The position numbers and the translations under genes are program-made. Below, piece after piece: positions 45,101 to 48,453 of a stretch of 48,453 nucleotides of DNA (positions are counted from its first letter, which is position 1; each line of letters opens with the position of its first letter). The DNA is from an uncultured Myxococcales bacterium (GTDB lineage: Bacteria > Myxococcota_A > UBA9042). The notes beneath the pieces were generated by a model that was not told the origin of the DNA, did not search any database, and saw only the letters and a list, made by a program, of their open reading frames with translations. The stretch is taken from contig CAIYBN010000087.1 of the NCBI GenBank assembly GCA_903924465.1, positions 1-48,453 of the forward strand, read 5' to 3'.

Positions 45101-45247
45101 TGTCGGTCGTGATCCGTGGGACGCAGGACGTGATCGGTGGGACGTAGGTCGTGATCCGTGGGGCGTAGGTCGTGATCCGTGGGGCGTCGGCCGTGATCTG
45201 TAAGGCGTAGGTCGTGATCTGTGGAACGTCTGTCGTGATTTGTGCGC
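45101..45247. repeat. Tandem array of seven 21-bp repeats
   Basis: Units begin at 45101, 45122, 45143, 45164, 45185, 45206 and 45227. Consensus is about CGTAGGTCGTGATCCGTGGGG, with core GTCGTGATC best conserved and the outer copies diverged. The array lies in the gap between divergent lipoprotein genes. A 21-bp period is two helical turns, so the cores would face the same side of the DNA, as expected for arrayed protein-binding sites. A neutral minisatellite is the alternative. Confidence 0.85.
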
Positions 45248-45304
45248 TGTATGGGCATCTGGTCGGGGCTCCGCCCGCGCAGCGAATCCGCGCAAACCGT
45301 GCTT

Positions 45305-45320
45305 GACGGTGGACACCGTC
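45305..45320. promoter_or_regulatory. Palindrome upstream of lipoprotein gene 45350
   Basis: GACGGTG-GA-CACCGTC is a perfect 7-bp inverted repeat ending 29 bases before the start codon. A TTGACG (-35-like, 45303-45308) overlaps its left arm, though no good -10 follows at 17 bp. It could be an operator or a leader hairpin. Confidence 0.4.
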
Positions 45321-45349
45321 GCGAAGAGACTGGGAAAAGTGGGGTGAAG

Positions 45350-46699
45350 ATGTCGAATGTCTTGGCAAAACGGAGGTGGCTGGCGATCAACCAAAGCGTC
45401 ATCACGATTGGCATCGCGCTTTTGGCCTGCGGCGGACCGCAGCCGGCTGCCACGGATTCAGGTGCCAGCGAGGACGCGGACGTCGGCACGGATACCGCCA
45501 TAGGCACCGATGCGGCGGTGACGGACGTGACGTCATCGGACTGCCAGGCGGATGCGTCGTGTGTCGACACAGCGCAGGTCGCGACGCCAAGCAATTTCAC
45601 GATCACCTGCCAGGGCACCAGCCCGACCGCCATCGCGTTTGACTTTGCCGGCGCGAAGTCGGGCGACACGCGGGTCTGCACGCTCCACAACGAAGGCCCG
45701 GCGCCGTTTGCCTGGAGCGATCCGCCACAAATCCAGCCCATGGCGCCGTTGACGCAATCCATGGCCGCGTTCTATGACCTGACCTTGCAGACGAACGGCC
45801 AGCAGCGCGCCAAGCCATTCAGCGCGGGATCAATCGCGGCGGGCCAGTCGCTCGATTTCACGATTTCGTATACGGCGCCATTCAGCGGTCCGCAGCCATG
45901 GGCAGAGCTGCAGATCTCGTTCATGCAAGCGCCTTCGCCGCCGACGACACTGGCCATCCCCATCCGGAACGCCACTTGCGACGCGCCAGACCTGGTGTAC
46001 GCGCCGGACGGGCTATGGCTGTACGCGACGACGGGCAACCAAGCCCAAGGGCACGTCGTGTTCACCAACCAAGGCTGCGCGCCGCTGGACATCGTGAAGG
46101 TGTGCATCAACGGCAACAATCCGAGTGGCAGCGATCCTTGTACCTTGAAGCAGTACGTCTCCGCGCATTTCGGTCTGGCGACCCCGGTGACCGCGACGAC
46201 GTTGCAGCCGTCGGCGGTTGGCGGCGGCAATGGCCTGTTCGGCCTGGACGTCGAGTTCCATCCGCCCGATGACAACAAGATCGCGCCGATTGGCCTGCTG
46301 AACGTCGTCTACTGCGTCACCGGTTCGGTTGCTGGCGGCGATTGCGCGTTGGGCTACCAGACATATGACCTGTCCAGCGACAAGCCCGTCGATTACACGT
46401 TGCCAAGCGCCACGCTGCACGCGGACACGTCCAAGCCGAAAGCGGGTGCCGCGGTTTGGGTATCCGGCGACCTGACGCCCGGCAGTTTCCCGAATGGTGT
46501 ATGGCGGTGGTGGCTGATCGACCGGCCGGCCGGCAGTCACGCGTGGATCGGCGCCTCCAGCCAGCTCACCCCGGACGTCCTTTTCCTCCCGGACCTGCCC
46601 GGCTCGTACACGGTGCAGGCGTCGGCGCTGACGATGAACCCGAACGTGACCCAACTCGCCTGGACGCCGCCCGCGGCGGTGACCGTGACCGTTTTGTAG
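45350..46699 (+). CDS. Surface lipoprotein with Ig-like/ASH-type beta domains
   Basis: From ATG 45350 (GGGGTGAAG upstream) the product has 449 residues with signal SVITIGIALLAC and lipobox L-L-A-C (Cys27). A short Asp/Thr spacer follows (DADVGTDTAIGTDAAVTD). The rest is beta-rich, with a segment like choice-of-anchor/ASH domains (VCTLHNEGPAPFAW; GHVVFTNQGCAPLDIVKVCI) and a C-terminal PKD/Ig-like domain (GSYTVQASAL, VTVTVL). Few Cys modules are present, unlike its neighbours. Function is unknown. It is transcribed divergently from the giant lipoprotein across the repeat-bearing region. Confidence 0.85.
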   Translation: MSNVLAKRRWLAINQSVITIGIALLACGGPQPAATDSGASEDADVGTDTAIGTDAAVTDVTSSDCQADASCVDTAQVATPSNFTITCQGTSPTAIAFDFAGAKSGDTRVCTLHNEGPAPFAWSDPPQIQPMAPLTQSMAAFYDLTLQTNGQQRAKPFSAGSIAAGQSLDFTISYTAPFSGPQPWAELQISFMQAPSPPTTLAIPIRNATCDAPDLVYAPDGLWLYATTGNQAQGHVVFTNQGCAPLDIVKVCINGNNPSGSDPCTLKQYVSAHFGLATPVTATTLQPSAVGGGNGLFGLDVEFHPPDDNKIAPIGLLNVVYCVTGSVAGGDCALGYQTYDLSSDKPVDYTLPSATLHADTSKPKAGAAVWVSGDLTPGSFPNGVWRWWLIDRPAGSHAWIGASSQLTPDVLFLPDLPGSYTVQASALTMNPNVTQLAWTPPAAVTVTVL

Positions 46700-46701
46700 G
46701 T

Positions 46702-46899
46702 GTGTGGACGCACCCACAAGGTGCACCGGTCAACGTGCCCGCCCAAATCCACCAGCAATTCTGCCTGGGCCACCGATTCTGGATGCAGTTCAAGGAGCAA
46801 GTGAAGATCGGCCCGCTGGCGACCTTCGCGGTCGTCAAGGGTTGATTTTCGCGCGGCGACGCCGAAATGCGCCAGAAGCGGTGGTTCCAGGCCGACTAG
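46702..46899 (+). pseudogene. Possible gene remnant or very short gene
   Basis: Three bases after the preceding stop, a GTG at 46702 opens 47 codons (VWTHPQGAPVNVPAQIHQQF is the start, ending FAVVKG) to a TGA at 46843-46845. The same frame continues for 17 more protein-like codons to a TAG at 46897-46899. No SD or family is recognised. It could be the decayed tail of a lost gene, or chance coding-like sequence. Confidence 0.25.
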
Positions 46900-46935
46900 C
46901 CCTTTCCCGCCACCTGCGCCACAATCGCCCCCCTC

Positions 46936-48207
46936 ATGCCAACCGCCACCACCAGCCCCACGCCCGCCCCGATGCGCACCTGGCGCATGCGCATCTTCAC
47001 CAGCACCTGGCTCTGCTACGCCGGCTTCTACTTCTGCCGCCGGCCGTACTCCATCGCCAAGGCCGATATCAGCAGCCACTTGCACTGGCAGGCCACCGAC
47101 CTCGCCGCCGTCTACGCCGCCTACTTGCTCGCCTACACCCTCGGCCAGTTCGCGTCCGGCGCTATCGGTCCGCGCCTGGGACCGCGCAGGATGCTCTTGG
47201 GCGGCATGGCGGTCAGCATTGCGTGTAGCGTCGCGTTTGGCTTCACCGACAGCCTGCTCTGGTTCATCGCGCTGATGAGCGTCAACGGCCTGGCCCAAGC
47301 GACCGGCTGGTCCAACACCGTCGGCACGATGGCCAACTGGTTCAAGCGCGAGGAACGCGGCACGGTCATGGGCTTGTGGGCGACCAACTTCCAGTTCGGC
47401 GGCGTGGCGTCCGCGGGCCTCGCCGCGTGGATGCTGCCGCGCTACGGCTTTCGCTTCGCATTCTGGTCCGGCGCGGCGGTGCTGGGCGGCGTGGCGCTCA
47501 TCGTCTTCCTGTGGCAGCGCAACCGGCCCGAAGACGTCGGCTTGCCGGCGATTGTCGATGAACAGGAGCCCGCGGTCGATCTCAGCAGCCCCACGCCCAA
47601 GTGGTCGCGCGCGACGTGGACCACGGTGCTGCTGATTGGTTTCGCCTACTTTGGCATGAAATTCATCCGCTACGCGCTGTGGAGCTGGGCGCCGTTCTTC
47701 CTGGAAAAGAACCTGCACTTGAAAGGCGACGACGCCGGCTACGTCTCCACCGTGTTCGACGTCTGCGGCATCGTCGGCGTGGTCGTCACCGGCTACCTGA
47801 GCGACAAACTCTTCCACGGCCGCCGCGCGATGGTCAGCTTCCTGATGGTCTGCGGCGTGTGCGCAGCGACGCTCTTGTTGTTCACCATCGGCGCGCAAAG
47901 CGTCTACGGCTTCGCCCTCTCCATCGGCCTCATCGGCTTCACGCTCTACGGCCCCGACGCGTTGCTCACCGGCGCCGGCGCCATGGACGTCGGCGGCGGT
48001 CGCGGCGCCGTGCGCGCTTCCGGCATCATCTCGGGCATCGGCTCAGCCGGTTCGGTCGTGCAGGAACTCGTCATCGGCAAAATGTACGACAAAGCCAACG
48101 GCGCCATCGCGCCGATTCTCGCCACGCTCCTGGGCTCCGCGCTCTTCACCGCCGCATGCGTCGGCGCCATCGTCTGGCGCAACAAGCGCGGCGACTCGGA
48201 TATGTAA
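46936..48207 (+). CDS. MFS transporter of the OPA (organophosphate:phosphate antiporter)/SLC37-like family
   Basis: The 423-residue protein has about twelve membrane helices in two halves, with a central loop near 205-225. Family motifs include CYAGFYFCRRPYSIAKADI in helix 1, YLLAYTLGQFASGAIGPRLGPRRM (loop 2-3 signature) and GLAQATGWSNTVGTMANWF, all close to GlpT/UhpT and SLC37-type sugar-phosphate carriers. It likely exchanges a phosphorylated sugar or glycerol phosphate for phosphate across the inner membrane; the exact substrate cannot be read. The ATG at 46936 follows a C-rich leader without a clear SD; an in-frame ATG at 46972 is an alternative. Confidence 0.9.
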   Translation: MPTATTSPTPAPMRTWRMRIFTSTWLCYAGFYFCRRPYSIAKADISSHLHWQATDLAAVYAAYLLAYTLGQFASGAIGPRLGPRRMLLGGMAVSIACSVAFGFTDSLLWFIALMSVNGLAQATGWSNTVGTMANWFKREERGTVMGLWATNFQFGGVASAGLAAWMLPRYGFRFAFWSGAAVLGGVALIVFLWQRNRPEDVGLPAIVDEQEPAVDLSSPTPKWSRATWTTVLLIGFAYFGMKFIRYALWSWAPFFLEKNLHLKGDDAGYVSTVFDVCGIVGVVVTGYLSDKLFHGRRAMVSFLMVCGVCAATLLLFTIGAQSVYGFALSIGLIGFTLYGPDALLTGAGAMDVGGGRGAVRASGIISGIGSAGSVVQELVIGKMYDKANGAIAPILATLLGSALFTAACVGAIVWRNKRGDSDM

Positions 48208-48453
48208 CGCTCCAAGTGGCGCAGCTGCGGCTCGGGAACATCCGGCACTCTGCCCCCACGCTCGACCTCTGCTCCCGTGCGCTAGCCCACCCCAAAAACT
48301 TCGCGGAGGTGCGGGTCCCGATTTGCCGAAGCGAAGCGCAGGCAAAAGTTACGATGAGTCGGCCGGTCCCCGCGCGCGCGATCGTGTGATACGTCGCAAA
48401 TGGGCACTTGCGCCCTGCTTGGAGACCGGCCGTGGAACAGAATACGACAGCGC
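48208..48453. other. Terminal non-coding stretch, 246 bp
   Basis: Nothing recognisable is seen after the transporter stop up to the window end. No clear terminator hairpin and no supported ORF. Confidence 0.4.

Larger units (their letters stand above)
44702..45349. other. Divergent intergenic region between two lipoprotein genes, 648 bp
   Basis: It contains the 21-bp tandem array (45101-45247) and a palindrome (45305-45320) near the plus-strand gene. ORFs crossing it on the minus strand encode only repeat-derived Arg/Pro/His/Ser peptides and are not taken as genes. The rest (44702-45100) shows nothing recognisable. Confidence 0.6.

Noticed and set aside
45101..45247. CRISPR array
   Set aside because: The 21-bp units are contiguous with no spacers, and no cas gene is present.
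44966..45394. Minus-strand ORF encoding repeated RPTPHGS-like peptide
   Set aside because: Periodicity comes from the 21-bp DNA array. The repeat also keeps other frames open, and there is no SD or signal.

Overview
The window is high-GC, densely coded bacterial DNA. It carries many large surface lipoproteins with Asp/Ala/Thr-rich spacers and Cys-rich repeats, plus an ECF sigma module, phosphorelay genes and branched-chain 2-oxoacid dehydrogenase genes. This mix suggests a Myxococcota-type (deltaproteobacterial) genome, possibly Bradymonadia-like. That placement is inference from gene style only. I see no rRNA, tRNA, CRISPR array or insertion sequence.

Layout. 1-12.7 kb: a truncated giant surface protein (Ig-like and EGF-like repeats), a Cys-rich lipoprotein, hemN with a perfect FNR-type box upstream, a two-propeller NHL lipoprotein, and a small barrel-like outer-membrane protein gene interrupted by an in-frame TGA just after its signal peptide. 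13-19.2 kb: a polytopic spermidine-synthase-like protein, an ECF sigma/anti-sigma/exported protein operon, and an E1-beta/E2 pair. 19.5-22.5 kb: speE followed by a PhoB/PhoR-type two-component pair. 22.5-28.7 kb: a three-gene operon encoding a receiver-MgtE channel fusion, a hybrid histidine kinase with Hpt, and a receiver-HD-GYP phosphodiesterase. 29-34.3 kb: a MopE-motif lipoprotein, a VOC protein, a multicopper oxidase and a small exported Gly/Arg/His-rich protein. 34.5-39 kb: an acidic HEAT-like protein behind a Lon protease. 39.2-48.4 kb: a 1,806-residue Cys-rich/propeller lipoprotein, a divergent lipoprotein across a 21-bp tandem-repeat region, and an OPA/SLC37-like transporter.

The most unusual system is the 22.5-28.7 kb operon. 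The cytoplasmic Mg2+-sensing part of an MgtE channel appears to be replaced by a phosphorylatable receiver domain closely similar to the receiver of the HD-GYP protein encoded two genes downstream. If both receivers take phosphate from the intervening hybrid kinase, one phosphorelay would set both divalent cation flux and cyclic-di-GMP breakdown. Second in interest is the UGA-interrupted barrel gene, whose UGA is followed by a hairpin that fits the bacterial SECIS geometry but which may equally be a simple nonsense mutation.

Starts were chosen from Shine-Dalgarno sequences, signal peptides and lipoboxes. Domain calls are from recognised motifs; no database search was run.
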